Below, piece after piece: positions 16,096 to 24,283 of a DNA stretch of 64,000 nucleotides. The position numbers and the translations under genes are program-made. The stretch covers positions 620,001-684,000 of the forward strand of contig NZ_CP018906.1 of the NCBI RefSeq assembly GCF_000785105.2, given 5' to 3'. Every line of letters starts with the position of its first letter. Position 1 is the first letter of the stretch. Origin of the DNA: Lentilactobacillus curieae. Lineage in GTDB: Bacteria; Bacillota; Bacilli; Lactobacillales; Lactobacillaceae. A model generated the notes under the pieces. That model ran no database searches and was not told the DNA's origin. It was given only the letters and a program-made list of their open reading frames with translations.

Positions 16096-17502
16096 TTATT
16101 TTGCCTCCGTAGTTTTTTTAGTTTCAAATGATGAATGAATCAGACTAACTGATAGTGACGCCAAAATCAATGAGAATCCGGCAACTAAGAGCATTGCTGG
16201 CATTGAGTGACCAACTAGTGGGAAGATTGCAAAACTAGCAACTGAGGCCACAATTTGTGGTAAACAAATGCTGCAGTTAAACAGTCCAAGGTAAGCACCT
16301 TCGTTTTTACCATCAAGTGATTCAGTAAGAAGCGAAAATGGTTGAGTATTCATAGTCAAATTGTTTACCCCAATTAGGATAAATGAAATGATCAGCAACC
16401 ACTGACTGTGAATAAAGAATACTGAGATAAACCCAGCTGCCCCGATTAGTGCACCCACTCTGTACCAGAATTTACGCTGCTCTGGACGTGACTTTGCAAG
16501 GAATACTCCAAACAATACAGATGCAACTGACTGAACACAGAACAAAACTCCGTACCAGTTACCAGCTGCTTGATACCCAGCTGATGATGCATCTGATGTA
16601 TGCCAAACATTTTGCGCAATGGCACCAGTTGAGTAAGTCCAAAGATACATAACCGCAAACCATTCGAAGAATTGAACAACAGCAATTTCCCAGAATGACT
16701 TAGGTGCTGATTTCAATAATTCAATAAAACTTGGTGATTTTTTGTCCTCTTCTTCTGGATCGATTCCATGATACTCTGCGTATTTAACCGGATCATATTC
16801 ATGAACAGAAAACACAGTGTACAAAGATGAAAGAAGCAAAATAATGGCTGCTGCATAGTATGAAATTTTAACTGTTAAAGGAACTTCACCCTTTGGTGCT
16901 GTGTTAGCAACGCCAAACATCGTTAGTAAGAATGGTGCAATTGTTGCAACAACTCCCCCTAAATTAGAGAATGACTGTTGCCACGACCAAGCCATATCCT
17001 TTTGATTTTCGTTAACCATGTCACCAATAACCATCTTATATGGTTGCATACAGGCATTAGATGTCAAATCCATGAATAATGTCGCAATTGCCCCAAACAT
17101 CAAAGCTGCCAATGATCCGTAACCAAATCCAAATGATCCCGCGTTTGGAAGTAGAATCAAAACGATTGCCCCGATTGGACCAGCAACTAACAGATAAGGC
17201 ATTCTCCGTCCGTATTTCGTCCAGGTCTTATCAGAATACTTACCAATTAATGGCTGAATTACCATTCCTGCCAATGGTGGCAAAATAAAGAACCAGCCAA
17301 GGTTATTAGGGTTAGCCCCTAAAGTCTGAAAAATTCTCCCCATTTGTGACGACTGAAGTGAAAAGGCCATGTTTACCCCAAAGAAACCAAATGTCAGTGC
17401 AAAAATTGTGGACATCCTAAGTTGTGGTAACTTATGACTTGGTGTTTCGCTCACAACAGTTGCCTTTTCAACTTCTTCGCTAGATACTTGATTATTAATC
17501 AT
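16096..17502 (-). CDS. MFS alpha-glucoside symporter, SLC45/sucrose-transporter-like
   Basis: This 468-residue protein has twelve helices and resembles the SLC45-like group of MFS disaccharide carriers, seen in WFFILPPLAGMVIQPLIGKY, SDKTWTKYGRRMPYLLVAGP and AMLFMDLTSNACMQPYK-like text (FMDLTSNACMQPYKMVIGD). In lactobacilli such genes sit with alpha-glucosidases and import maltose, isomaltose or sucrose with protons. Here it is the first gene of a two-gene operon with the GH13 glucosidase and diverges from a LacI regulator. Two CG-centred palindromes in the shared promoter region suggest repression by that LacI protein. Confidence 0.85.
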   Translation of the reverse strand: MINNQVSSEEVEKATVVSETPSHKLPQLRMSTIFALTFGFFGVNMAFSLQSSQMGRIFQTLGANPNNLGWFFILPPLAGMVIQPLIGKYSDKTWTKYGRRMPYLLVAGPIGAIVLILLPNAGSFGFGYGSLAALMFGAIATLFMDLTSNACMQPYKMVIGDMVNENQKDMAWSWQQSFSNLGGVVATIAPFLLTMFGVANTAPKGEVPLTVKISYYAAAIILLLSSLYTVFSVHEYDPVKYAEYHGIDPEEEDKKSPSFIELLKSAPKSFWEIAVVQFFEWFAVMYLWTYSTGAIAQNVWHTSDASSAGYQAAGNWYGVLFCVQSVASVLFGVFLAKSRPEQRKFWYRVGALIGAAGFISVFFIHSQWLLIISFILIGVNNLTMNTQPFSLLTESLDGKNEGAYLGLFNCSICLPQIVASVASFAIFPLVGHSMPAMLLVAGFSLILASLSVSLIHSSFETKKTTEAK

Positions 17503-17554
17503 AATCGTCCCTCCCTAGAATAGGTCTTATGTGTTCACCAATAATTTAACACTA

Positions 17555-17572
17555 ATTGTAAACGTTTACAAT
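17555..17572. promoter_or_regulatory. Perfect 18-base LacI-type operator
   Basis: ATTGTAAACGTTTACAAT is a perfect palindrome centred on CG, located between the divergent transporter and lacI-type genes. It lies 53 bases before the transporter start. Confidence 0.75.
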
Positions 17573-17587
17573 AGCTGTTTTAAAGAA

Positions 17588-17604
17588 ACACAAACGTTTA
17601 CAAT
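17588..17604. promoter_or_regulatory. Second LacI-type operator half-degenerate
   Basis: ACAAACGTTTACAA shares the right half of the first operator exactly and has a degenerate left half. The centres of the two sites are 31 bases apart, about three helical turns, so one dimer-of-dimers or two dimers could occupy them. Confidence 0.6.
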
Positions 17605-17662
17605 ATATCAAATCGTTTTAATTGTGATAAAATAGGGCTAAGAAAAAATTGTGAGGCAAATC

Positions 17663-18658
17663 ATGAAGGCAACAATCAAAGACATCGCTAAAAAAACAAA
17701 TTTATCAGTAGCCACCGTGTCCAGAATTTTAAATAATAAAACCGGCTTTTACTCTGAAAAATCTGCAGCTAAAGTTCACCAAGCTGCTGATGAGCTGGGG
17801 TATCAAAAAAATTCTAGTGCCGTGGAATTAGTCACCCAGAAAAGCCGGGTAGTTGCAGTAATTATTTCCTCAACTAAAACGAACTTTGCCAGTCATATCA
17901 TTGATGGGGTTCAAAAAGTTGCCTTTGCCAACGATTTAAACGTCATCTTTTTATATGCAGGTGAAAATAATGAAGAACTACAAAAAAAGGCATTAGAAAC
18001 CGCAATCGAAAGATCAGTCATGGGAATAATCATGGTGGCAATTGAATTAGATGGCAACAATCTAGACTACCTTCAGCAATCAAGAATTCCATATGTACTG
18101 TTATCAACTGCCCATGGTCCAAATGGGTCGACGTTTATCACAACTGACAACTATCAACTCGGATACAAAACCACAAAATACTTAATTTCCCGTGGGCATA
18201 AAAGAATTGGCCTAATCGGTAATGACCTTTCTGATACTGGAACAGAACGACTTCGGGGTTATAAAGACGCATTGCATGAAGCAAAAATAATGTTCAATCC
18301 AGATTTTGTCACCACTGGTCACTTCACTTACGAAAATGGTGTCGATGCCATCAATAAATTGTGTAAAGAAAGCCAGCAAGTCACGGGCTTGATTGGCGGA
18401 AGTGATATGGTCGCCATTGGAATGATCAATCGGGCGAAGGACCTAGGATTAGCAGTTCCGGCTGATTTATCGGTAATGAGTTTGGATGGGACCGAGCTAA
18501 CTAAGCTGTACCGTCCCATCATCACTTCGGCTATCCAACCATTTGAAGAAATTGGCAAAAAAGGAATGGAGCATTTATTGGAAAACAACGAAGACTCTAA
18601 ACACTCCCAATTGCTATCATTTAAAATTGAAGATGGCGAAAGTACAAGAAAGCTATAA
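17663..18658 (+). CDS. LacI family repressor of the alpha-glucoside locus
   Basis: The protein is 331 residues when started at the ATG at 17663, because GTGAGG lies upstream; the GTG at 17651 is part of that site. The N-terminal helix-turn-helix reads IKDIAKKTNLSVATVSRILN, followed by the hinge region and a periplasmic-binding-like effector domain (MSLDGTELTKLYRP near the end). It is divergent from the symporter-glucosidase operon and shares a promoter region with two palindromic operators, so it very probably represses that operon and itself until an alpha-glucoside is present. Confidence 0.9.
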   Translation: MKATIKDIAKKTNLSVATVSRILNNKTGFYSEKSAAKVHQAADELGYQKNSSAVELVTQKSRVVAVIISSTKTNFASHIIDGVQKVAFANDLNVIFLYAGENNEELQKKALETAIERSVMGIIMVAIELDGNNLDYLQQSRIPYVLLSTAHGPNGSTFITTDNYQLGYKTTKYLISRGHKRIGLIGNDLSDTGTERLRGYKDALHEAKIMFNPDFVTTGHFTYENGVDAINKLCKESQQVTGLIGGSDMVAIGMINRAKDLGLAVPADLSVMSLDGTELTKLYRPIITSAIQPFEEIGKKGMEHLLENNEDSKHSQLLSFKIEDGESTRKL

Positions 18659-18692
18659 AAAAGAGGATTGCTGGGAGCAATCCTCTTTTTTT
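18657..18692. terminator. Bidirectional terminator
   Basis: AAAAAAGAGGATTGCT and AGCAATCCTCTTTTTT enclose a 3-base loop. It lies between the convergent LacI and aroD genes. Confidence 0.92.
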
Positions 18693-19443
18693 AAATCTTC
18701 AATCTCTTCATCATTCTTCTCAACACCCCAATTGAAAATTGGCCTGGTGCTGATTCTTGCCCAACCGTCGCAAAGGTAATCGCAGAGCCAAACAACTCTC
18801 CACTTACCCGAGTGATTTTACCCAAGTTACCCATAGACATCGTAACGATAGGTTCATCAAACCGCTTATCGGCTTGATTAGTCACATCCAGTAAGGTTAA
18901 AACATCCTCGACACTTTGAGGCATTACCGCGATTTTTAAAATGTCAGCATGCTTATCACTCATCTGCGAAAATCTTCGCATTAATTTTTGTTTATCAGGT
19001 GTTCGCTGAAATTCATGGTTGCTCATTACAACAACAATCCCATTCTGGTGGGCATCTTCAACCAATTTATCCACTCGCTTTGAATCACGCAACAACTCAA
19101 CATCAATTGCATCAACGTATCTGTCAGTCACCATCACGTTTCCCAGTTCAAAATATTTATCTTCATTAAAGGGCTGGTTTCCACCTTCTGCTGCGGTTCT
19201 AAACGTCGCCAAAATTGGAATCTCATCTAATATTTGCCGAAGCTGGGCACTAACGTCTGATACCAATGAAAAGTCATCGACATCATTAAACAAATCAAGA
19301 CGCCACTCCACAATGTCAGGAAGGTATCCCCTGATTACCTCAGCTTGCTCGAGGATACTCGGGACCGTTTTGGCCGTGATTGGTACGGCAATCTTTGGCA
19401 ACCCGGATCCCACATTTACATTTCTCAACTTCACTGGATTCAT
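18691..19443 (-). CDS. aroD: Type I 3-dehydroquinate dehydratase AroD
   Basis: This 250-residue TIM-barrel enzyme dehydrates 3-dehydroquinate to 3-dehydroshikimate through a Schiff base. The EWRLDLF motif at the end of strand 2, the catalytic His in VMSNHEF, the Schiff-base Lys in DILKIAVMPQ and the C-terminal APGQFSIG are all present. The length is as usual for the family. No other shikimate or quinate gene is adjacent, so the enzyme stands apart from an aro operon. The ATG has GAGGTGG upstream. Confidence 0.93.
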   Translation of the reverse strand: MNPVKLRNVNVGSGLPKIAVPITAKTVPSILEQAEVIRGYLPDIVEWRLDLFNDVDDFSLVSDVSAQLRQILDEIPILATFRTAAEGGNQPFNEDKYFELGNVMVTDRYVDAIDVELLRDSKRVDKLVEDAHQNGIVVVMSNHEFQRTPDKQKLMRRFSQMSDKHADILKIAVMPQSVEDVLTLLDVTNQADKRFDEPIVTMSMGNLGKITRVSGELFGSAITFATVGQESAPGQFSIGVLRRMMKRLKI

Positions 19444-19513
19444 CTTCCCACCTCTTCATGTATTTATTTTTACTATACAATAACTAGGCACTCAAACATA
19501 CTTTGCGACACTG

Positions 19514-19559
19514 AAAAAGCCGTGATAATTTCAAATTGAGATTATCACGGCCATTTTTC
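19514..19559 (-). terminator. Intrinsic terminator downstream of the FMN reductase
   Basis: On the minus strand GCCGTGATAAT pairs with ATTATCACGGC and ends in TTTTTC. The plus-strand copy also has a short T run. Confidence 0.85.
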
Positions 19560-19588
19560 TGTTATTCAGATAGTGTCATCTTTGTGGG

Positions 19589-19610
19589 GAAAGCATCTTC
19601 GTATGCTTTC
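19589..19610. other. Small perfect hairpin near the 3' end of the FMN reductase
   Basis: GAAAGCAT and ATGCTTTC enclose a 6-base loop immediately after the stop codon of the minus-strand gene and 30 bases before its terminator. It could stabilise the transcript end. Confidence 0.4.
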
Positions 19611-19614
19611 TGTC

Positions 19615-20211
19615 TCACTCCCTATTAAACGGGTTATCTTTCAACACACGAATATAAAACTCAATATCCTTAAATGCATCTTGGAAACGTGCCGCAAAGT
19701 GGTCACTGTTTTCAACACTCATATCCAACTTGCCATCATCAACAAAGTTAGGATCAGCATTCCAAATTAAAACTGGTTCTGGTAGAACCATCATCTTAAG
19801 CATTTGAAGAATTTCCACAATTGACTCAGCAGCAAGCATTCCCCCATCACTAAAGTGTGAGTAGCTAATGATTTGTACTGGCTTGTGATCAACTTCTGGG
19901 CCAATGTAATCCAAAGCATTTTTGAATGCACCAGTAATCGCATGATCGTATTCTGGAGTCATCATGATGTAACCATCTTGTTCAGCAATCACTGACAACC
20001 ATTTTGATTCTGCATCATTCAAACCTTGAATTCGCTCAGACAACGGAGTTTCTTCATGGTCATAAAGTGGCAATGGGTAGTCCTTAAGACTGATCCATGT
20101 GTACTCAACTTCCTCAGTCGACTTGAAAGTGTTCTTCAAGTAATCCATGATTTTTGAACCAAGTGAGTTGGATCTGGTACTTCCTAAAATTATTCCAATT
20201 TTGTATGACAT
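19615..20211 (-). CDS. NADPH-dependent FMN reductase family protein
   Basis: This 198-residue flavodoxin-fold protein has the FMN phosphate-binding loop LGSTRSNSLG near the N-terminus and MTPEYDHAITGAFKNALDYI, the signature of the NADPH-dependent FMN reductase/azoreductase group. It would transfer hydride from NAD(P)H to FMN or quinone-like acceptors in the cytoplasm. The downstream neighbour in the opposite direction is aroD and the upstream neighbour is a co-oriented NAD(P)-binding protein with its own terminator between, so the two are separate transcripts or partially coupled. The physiological acceptor is unknown. Confidence 0.85.
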   Translation of the reverse strand: MSYKIGIILGSTRSNSLGSKIMDYLKNTFKSTEEVEYTWISLKDYPLPLYDHEETPLSERIQGLNDAESKWLSVIAEQDGYIMMTPEYDHAITGAFKNALDYIGPEVDHKPVQIISYSHFSDGGMLAAESIVEILQMLKMMVLPEPVLIWNADPNFVDDGKLDMSVENSDHFAARFQDAFKDIEFYIRVLKDNPFNRE

Positions 20212-20250
20212 TATATATACACCTCGAATTTTTCATATAAAGTATTGCAC

Positions 20251-20284
20251 AAAAAAAGGATTAGGACAATGCCTAATCCAAAAA
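20251..20284 (-). terminator. Intrinsic terminator after the NAD(P)-binding protein
   Basis: On the minus strand TTGGATTAGG pairs with CCTAATCC and is followed by seven T residues. Confidence 0.88.
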
Positions 20285-20297
20285 TACTTATAAAAAA

Positions 20298-20939
20298 TTA
20301 GTAGAAGCTTGGCTTATCGCCATCTGTACCAGGTTGATTTACTCCCAAGGAACGCCGAATTTCTTTTGTTGGATCTTCAATCAGTTTAACAACAACGTCA
20401 GCAATGCTCTTTCTAGAAACTTCGGTACCTTTAAATGGCTCACCCTTTTGCGTAATCTCATAATCAACAATGTCTTTATTGGATAACCAGGCTGGGCGAA
20501 TTAAGGTGTAGTCTAAGTCAGACGCTTCGATCACCTTTGCTGCTGCGGAGTACGTTTCTAGGTAACCGCCATCAAGCATTTGATGGTTCCACTCGCCATA
20601 TTTCCCCGGAACCTCGTCATAAATTCCAAGGGTTGAAATCCAGACGAGACGTTTTACACCAGCAGCATCCATCGCTGCTACCACAGTTTTTGCTTGACTC
20701 TCAATATTACTACCAGATAGGTTTGCGTAGACAACATCCACACCACTCAAAGCACTCTTTAGGGTCTCTGCGTCAGTCACGTCACCCTCAATTACGGTCT
20801 GACGTTTACTGTCAGCAACTTGGAGTCGGCTTGCGTTTCTCAAGAATAATTTCATGTGAGCATCTGTTTCAGAAAGTAACTGTTCTTCAGCTAAATGAGC
20901 AATCTTTCCGTTTGCCCCTAAAATCAGTACATTTGTCAT
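20298..20939 (-). CDS. NAD(P)-binding atypical SDR (NmrA/YwnB-like)
   Basis: This 213-residue protein opens with a Rossmann dinucleotide-binding motif (VLILGANGKIAHLAEEQL) and continues with VIEGDVTDAETLKSALSGVD and LVWISTLGIYDEVPG, as in atypical short-chain dehydrogenases that sense redox state or reduce small carbonyls. The active-site Tyr is not in the usual YxxxK arrangement; the sequence reads YSAAAKVIEASDLDYTLIRP, so Y-x-x-x-K is present as YSAAAK shifted by one. The gene diverges from a DJ-1/PfpI gene across a region carrying an inverted repeat, and a TetR regulator lies beyond, suggesting a shared stress response. Confidence 0.82.
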   Translation of the reverse strand: MTNVLILGANGKIAHLAEEQLLSETDAHMKLFLRNASRLQVADSKRQTVIEGDVTDAETLKSALSGVDVVYANLSGSNIESQAKTVVAAMDAAGVKRLVWISTLGIYDEVPGKYGEWNHQMLDGGYLETYSAAAKVIEASDLDYTLIRPAWLSNKDIVDYEITQKGEPFKGTEVSRKSIADVVVKLIEDPTKEIRRSLGVNQPGTDGDKPSFY

Positions 20940-20996
20940 AATGCTATCCCCTTTCGATTACAATTACATATTAGATTCTTTTTGGCAGTCAGATAA

Positions 20997-21020
20997 CGGA
21001 CAATATGGAGAGTTTGTCCG
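20997..21020. promoter_or_regulatory. Inverted repeat between divergent redox genes, candidate TetR operator
   Basis: CGGACAA and TTGTCCG are perfect 7-base arms separated by 10 bases. The repeat lies between the NAD(P)-binding gene and the DJ-1/PfpI gene. A TetR gene is the second gene of the plus-strand unit, making autoregulated control of both directions plausible. Confidence 0.55.
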
Positions 21021-21107
21021 TAAATTATGGGGTTGAACCGCAGTGCTCATGGTTTTATCATAGGGGGTGCACCATAAATCTGAACAGAATTAAAGGAGAG
21101 TTTTATT

Positions 21108-21614
21108 ATGAGCAAAATTGCTGTTCTTGTGACCGACTTTGTAGAAGATATTGAATATACTTCACCAGTGGAAGCATTGGAAAAAGCCGGTAACGACATT
21201 ACTGTTATTGAATTTGAAGCAGGTAAAACTGTTGAAGGTAAGCACGGCACCAAAATCAAGGTCGACAAAGCTATCTCAGATGTTAAGCCAGAAGATTTTG
21301 ATGGCCTGTTAATTCCTGGTGGCTTCTCTCCTGACCAACTTCGTGATGACGAAAAGATGGTAGACTTTGTTAAATCATTCTTGTTAGCAAGCAAACCAAC
21401 CTTTGCAATCTGCCACGGCCCACAATTGTTTATCCAAACTGGATTAACTAAAGGTCGCAAGATGACTGCGTACAACACCGTTCGCCCCGATCTTTACTAC
21501 GCAGGTGCAGAAGTTGAGGATAAGGCAGTCGTTGTTGATAACAACTTAGTTACTAGCCGAACTCCAGATGACCTCGACCAATTTAACGCCGCAATCGTCG
21601 ACACACTGAAGTAA
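21108..21614 (+). CDS. DJ-1/PfpI family protein
   Basis: This 168-residue protein has the flavodoxin-like DJ-1/PfpI fold. The nucleophile Cys lies in FAICHGPQLFIQTG, with the expected Glu near the N-terminus (DIEYTSPVEAL) and the GLLIPGGFSPDQLR loop. It resembles B. subtilis general stress protein 18 and YhbO-type proteins, which act on stress-damaged proteins or as glyoxalases; the biochemical activity is not settled. GGAG precedes the ATG. It is followed 44 bases later by a TetR regulator and faces a divergent oxidoreductase. Confidence 0.88.
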   Translation: MSKIAVLVTDFVEDIEYTSPVEALEKAGNDITVIEFEAGKTVEGKHGTKIKVDKAISDVKPEDFDGLLIPGGFSPDQLRDDEKMVDFVKSFLLASKPTFAICHGPQLFIQTGLTKGRKMTAYNTVRPDLYYAGAEVEDKAVVVDNNLVTSRTPDDLDQFNAAIVDTLK

Positions 21615-21658
21615 TTTGATTACAATTGACGTAAATAGATCCGAAAGAAGTGACATTT

Positions 21659-22225
21659 ATGTCAACCAAAAACAAAATTGCTGCAGCTACTAAACAATTG
21701 GTACTATCACAGCCCTTTAACCAAATATCGGTAACCAACATAATGCAAACTGCAAACTTGAGGCGGCAAACATTTTACGATTTCTTCCACGACAAGTATG
21801 ATGTTCTGGAATGGGTATACCAGTCTGAAGTTCAGGAAGCAGTATCCAAATGTACCGAGTTTAAAACTTGGCCGGAGACTGTCGTTAAAATGTTAACTTA
21901 CTTCAATGACAACCGTGAGTTTTACCAACGAGTAATTAAAATTGATGATCAAAATTCACCAGAGCAGATTATTAAGGAGCACATTGAAAGTATGGTTGGC
22001 GCAATCTTCAAGGATATGGCTAACCAGAAACACATTTTGGTTAATACTGACTATTGTGTATTCGTTCAAGAAATGCTGAGTGCCTCATTGGTGTACCGCT
22101 TAAAAACTTTTCTGGACTCTCGGGAAACTAATATCAGCGCCGAAGCTAGAAAAATGCAGTACTACCTTGAAGATGGTATGAATGGTTTACTGATGAGAAT
22201 TGGCGATAAAGTAACAACTAATTAA
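21659..22225 (+). CDS. TetR/AcrR family regulator, DhaS-like
   Basis: The protein is 188 residues when started at the ATG at 21659, with AGAAG eight bases upstream. The N-terminal helix-turn-helix reads FNQISVTNIMQTANLRRQTFY, followed by DFFHDKYDVLEWVYQSEV, a sequence typical of the DhaS-like TetR subgroup. The ligand domain has no cysteine cluster. Its place behind the DJ-1/PfpI gene and the inverted repeat at 20997-21020 suggest it controls this small stress locus rather than dihydroxyacetone metabolism, for which no gene is nearby. Confidence 0.85.
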   Translation: MSTKNKIAAATKQLVLSQPFNQISVTNIMQTANLRRQTFYDFFHDKYDVLEWVYQSEVQEAVSKCTEFKTWPETVVKMLTYFNDNREFYQRVIKIDDQNSPEQIIKEHIESMVGAIFKDMANQKHILVNTDYCVFVQEMLSASLVYRLKTFLDSRETNISAEARKMQYYLEDGMNGLLMRIGDKVTTN

Positions 22226-22227
22226 AG

Positions 22228-22260
22228 TGGAAATTGACTACGGTCAATTTCCATTTTTTT
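22228..22260 (+). terminator. Intrinsic terminator after the TetR gene
   Basis: TGGAAATTGAC and GTCAATTTCCA enclose a 4-base loop followed by seven T residues. Confidence 0.92.
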
Positions 22261-22292
22261 ATCCTTGCCAATAAATAATTCTCAAAAAGGGG

Positions 22293-22321
22293 TTTACTAT
22301 TAAAAAATAATGAGTTAATAT
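22293..22321 (+). promoter_or_regulatory. Promoter of the T-box operon
   Basis: TTTACT and TAATAT are separated by exactly 17 bases, placing the transcript start about 25-30 bases before the T-box stem I. Confidence 0.7.
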
Positions 22322-22350
22322 ACTTGATAAATTAAAAGAACATTAAATAA

Positions 22351-22607
22351 AAGCACAGATAAGCGAGAGTAAACTATTAACCGTATTCAGAGAGTGACCG
22401 TTTGATGAAAGGTCATTACGTTTAATTCTTGAAAGTAGGCTTTGAGCTGTAGATGCGAACCTGAGTGTCTAATGGATGCCACCATTAAAAGGCCAGTGAT
22501 TCCGGATCAGTCCGCGATCATTAAGGTTGAGTTTATTCTCAACAAAATTAAGGTGGTACCGTGCATCTAATGCGCCCTTCGATTTAATTCGAGGGGCGTA
22601 TTTTTTT
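22351..22607 (+). ncRNA. T-box riboswitch, probably tRNA-Val specific
   Basis: The leader has all T-box parts in order. Stem I has the AGAGAG element at 22389-22394 and a distal helix TGACC/GGTCA. The specifier region GAAAGTAGGC follows at 22431-22440, where GTA at 22435-22437 occupies the usual specifier position. The T-box core AAGGTGGTACCGTGC is at 22550-22564. The intrinsic terminator (TGCGCCCTTCGA with TCGAGGGGCGTA and a T run) spans 22570-22607. The bulge reads TGGT, which pairs with a tRNA ending ACCA, meaning discriminator base A. Valine tRNAs have A73 and anticodon UAC reads GTA. An overlapping reading AGT (Ser) is disfavoured because serine tRNAs usually have G73. Uncharged tRNA would switch the terminator to the antiterminator and turn on the lyase genes downstream. 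Confidence 0.92.
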
Positions 22608-22636
22608 GTTCTTTTAAAAAAATAGGAGGTTTTACA

Positions 22637-23377
22637 ATGCATAAATTACTAAGACAACTAACTGAAAACGCTGGGACAATTATTCCAGCAGCTGGTAACG
22701 GCAATACTTTACAAATCTTAAACGGCTACGAGTCCGCCACCATTTATTTAGACGGTACTCTGGCAGCAAACAATCTGCTAGCTGAAAATTCTCAGGGCCT
22801 ATTGACATTGTCAGAATACTCAAAATTTCTCAGAGACATGCGCTTAAAAACTGACAAAATGTTAATTGCAGATTTACAGGCTGGGTTTGGCTCACCACTG
22901 AACACTTATTACGCTGCTCAAGAGCTAGAACGTTCAGGAGCAACCGCAATGATTTTGAACGATCAAACCTATCCCGCACACAGTAACTCACACCCCATTA
23001 TCACATCTGCTGAAGATTTACTTGGTAAGACTAGAGCTGCACTAGATGGAATTTCAGAAGAATCGACGGAGCTCTGGGTCAAACTAGAAGGCATGAAAGA
23101 ATTTGGGTTAGAAGAAATTCGTACTAGAATCAACTACCTAGCTAAAGCTGGTGCCCATGCGATCGTCATCGACCACTTCACTGATTATGAGTTGGCATCA
23201 CTGACAAATGAACCTTCTCCGCTACCATTAATTGCAACTTGGACCCCAGATACCAATCAAATTGCTGGAATTACAGCTTGGTTAGACAAGGGATATTTGG
23301 AGAAACAAGCAACTGCAGCTAAAACCGCAGCACTAAACACAATTAATTATGGAGGCCTAGAATATGCAAAAAGATAA
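22637..23377 (+). CDS. Isocitrate lyase/PEP mutase superfamily protein, degenerate catalytic loop
   Basis: This 246-residue TIM-barrel protein is a divergent relative of its downstream neighbour. LIADLQAGFGSPLNTYYAAQEL corresponds to FADADTGYGDDDNIRRTVENF, and ATAMILNDQTYP corresponds to GIFIEDQTWP. After the DQT motif the KRCGH catalytic loop of isocitrate and methylisocitrate lyases is absent; the sequence reads AHSNSHP instead. It is also about 50 residues shorter. It may be a non-catalytic or altered-activity partner of the second protein. It lies first after the T-box, has GGAGG before the ATG, and its last codons overlap the start of the next gene by 14 bases, which implies translational coupling. 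Confidence 0.75.
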   Translation: MHKLLRQLTENAGTIIPAAGNGNTLQILNGYESATIYLDGTLAANNLLAENSQGLLTLSEYSKFLRDMRLKTDKMLIADLQAGFGSPLNTYYAAQELERSGATAMILNDQTYPAHSNSHPIITSAEDLLGKTRAALDGISEESTELWVKLEGMKEFGLEEIRTRINYLAKAGAHAIVIDHFTDYELASLTNEPSPLPLIATWTPDTNQIAGITAWLDKGYLEKQATAAKTAALNTINYGGLEYAKR

Positions 23378-24266
23378 TGAGATGCGCAAACAGTTTAAGA
23401 ACATGGTAATGAGTGGCAAAATCGTCCGCATGATGGTTGCTCCTGATGCCCTAGCAGCAAAAGTTGCGGAAGCAAGTGGTGCCCAGGCGGTTTTCTCCGC
23501 TGGATATGCTTCCAGTGCATCGGCCTTAGCAATGCCAGACCGCGGAATCGCCGACTTCGGTATCACGTTGGAACGGTGTCGAGAAATTATAAATGCTGTA
23601 AACATTCCCGTTTTCGCTGACGCCGACACTGGTTATGGCGATGATGACAATATTCGTCGTACCGTTGAAAATTTTGAAGCCATTGGCGCTGCCGGTATCT
23701 TTATCGAAGACCAGACTTGGCCAAAGCGTTGTGGGCACATGGATGGCAAGACCGTTGAACCCACAGAAGTATTGGAACATAAAATTAGAATTGCTGAAGA
23801 AACCAGAAAACATGACGATTTCTTAATCATGTCACGGACAGATGCCCGCGCTGTTAATGGACTTGAAGATGCCATCAACCGTAGCAAACGTTACCGGGCA
23901 GCTGGTGCCGACCTGATTTTCATTGAGGCACCACAAAGCATCGAAGAATTGGAAACAATCCACGAAGCGTTCCCAGATACTCCAATGATGGCCAACATGA
24001 TTGAAGACAGAAAGACACCACTTACCGAAACATCCGAGCTAGAACGACTTGGCTTTAACATTGTAGTTCACCCTAACGCTATGACCTACACTCAAGCATT
24101 CGCCGAAAAAGAGTTGATTGAAACCCTTAAGCGGGACGGAACCACCAAGGCTTTCAAGGACCATATGATTACGTTCCCAAAGTTCAATGAATTTGTAGGT
24201 CTCGATAAAGTTAACAACCGGGACGCAATGTACAGCCCTGAAAAAATGCACGCATATATGGATTAA
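23364..24266 (+). CDS. Isocitrate lyase/methylisocitrate lyase family enzyme
   Basis: This 300-residue enzyme is a full-length member of the isocitrate lyase/PEP mutase superfamily. It shows SAGYASSAS near the N-terminus, the metal-binding FADADTGYGDD, the catalytic loop KRCGHMDGK with its Cys, SRTDARAVNG and the C-terminal PNAMTYTQAF. The KRCGH loop marks lyases such as 2-methylisocitrate lyase and 2,3-dimethylmalate lyase rather than PEP mutase. The reaction is expected to be cleavage of a 2-hydroxy dicarboxylate to pyruvate (or glyoxylate) and an acid. The substrate is not evident. The start at 23364 has GGAGG eight bases upstream inside the previous gene. Confidence 0.85.
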   Translation: MQKDNEMRKQFKNMVMSGKIVRMMVAPDALAAKVAEASGAQAVFSAGYASSASALAMPDRGIADFGITLERCREIINAVNIPVFADADTGYGDDDNIRRTVENFEAIGAAGIFIEDQTWPKRCGHMDGKTVEPTEVLEHKIRIAEETRKHDDFLIMSRTDARAVNGLEDAINRSKRYRAAGADLIFIEAPQSIEELETIHEAFPDTPMMANMIEDRKTPLTETSELERLGFNIVVHPNAMTYTQAFAEKELIETLKRDGTTKAFKDHMITFPKFNEFVGLDKVNNRDAMYSPEKMHAYMD

Positions 24267-24283
24267 CAATTGGAGGTTATTAT

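Noticed and set aside
21047-21478. A 143-codon open frame on the minus strand opposite the DJ-1/PfpI gene
   Set aside because: It is an antisense shadow: no ribosome binding site, no recognisable motif, and the plus-strand frame has clear catalytic motifs and a start signal.
22431-22437. AGT (serine) as the T-box specifier
   Set aside because: The T-box bulge TGGT calls for discriminator base A, while serine tRNAs usually carry G; GTA fits both the position and valine tRNA.
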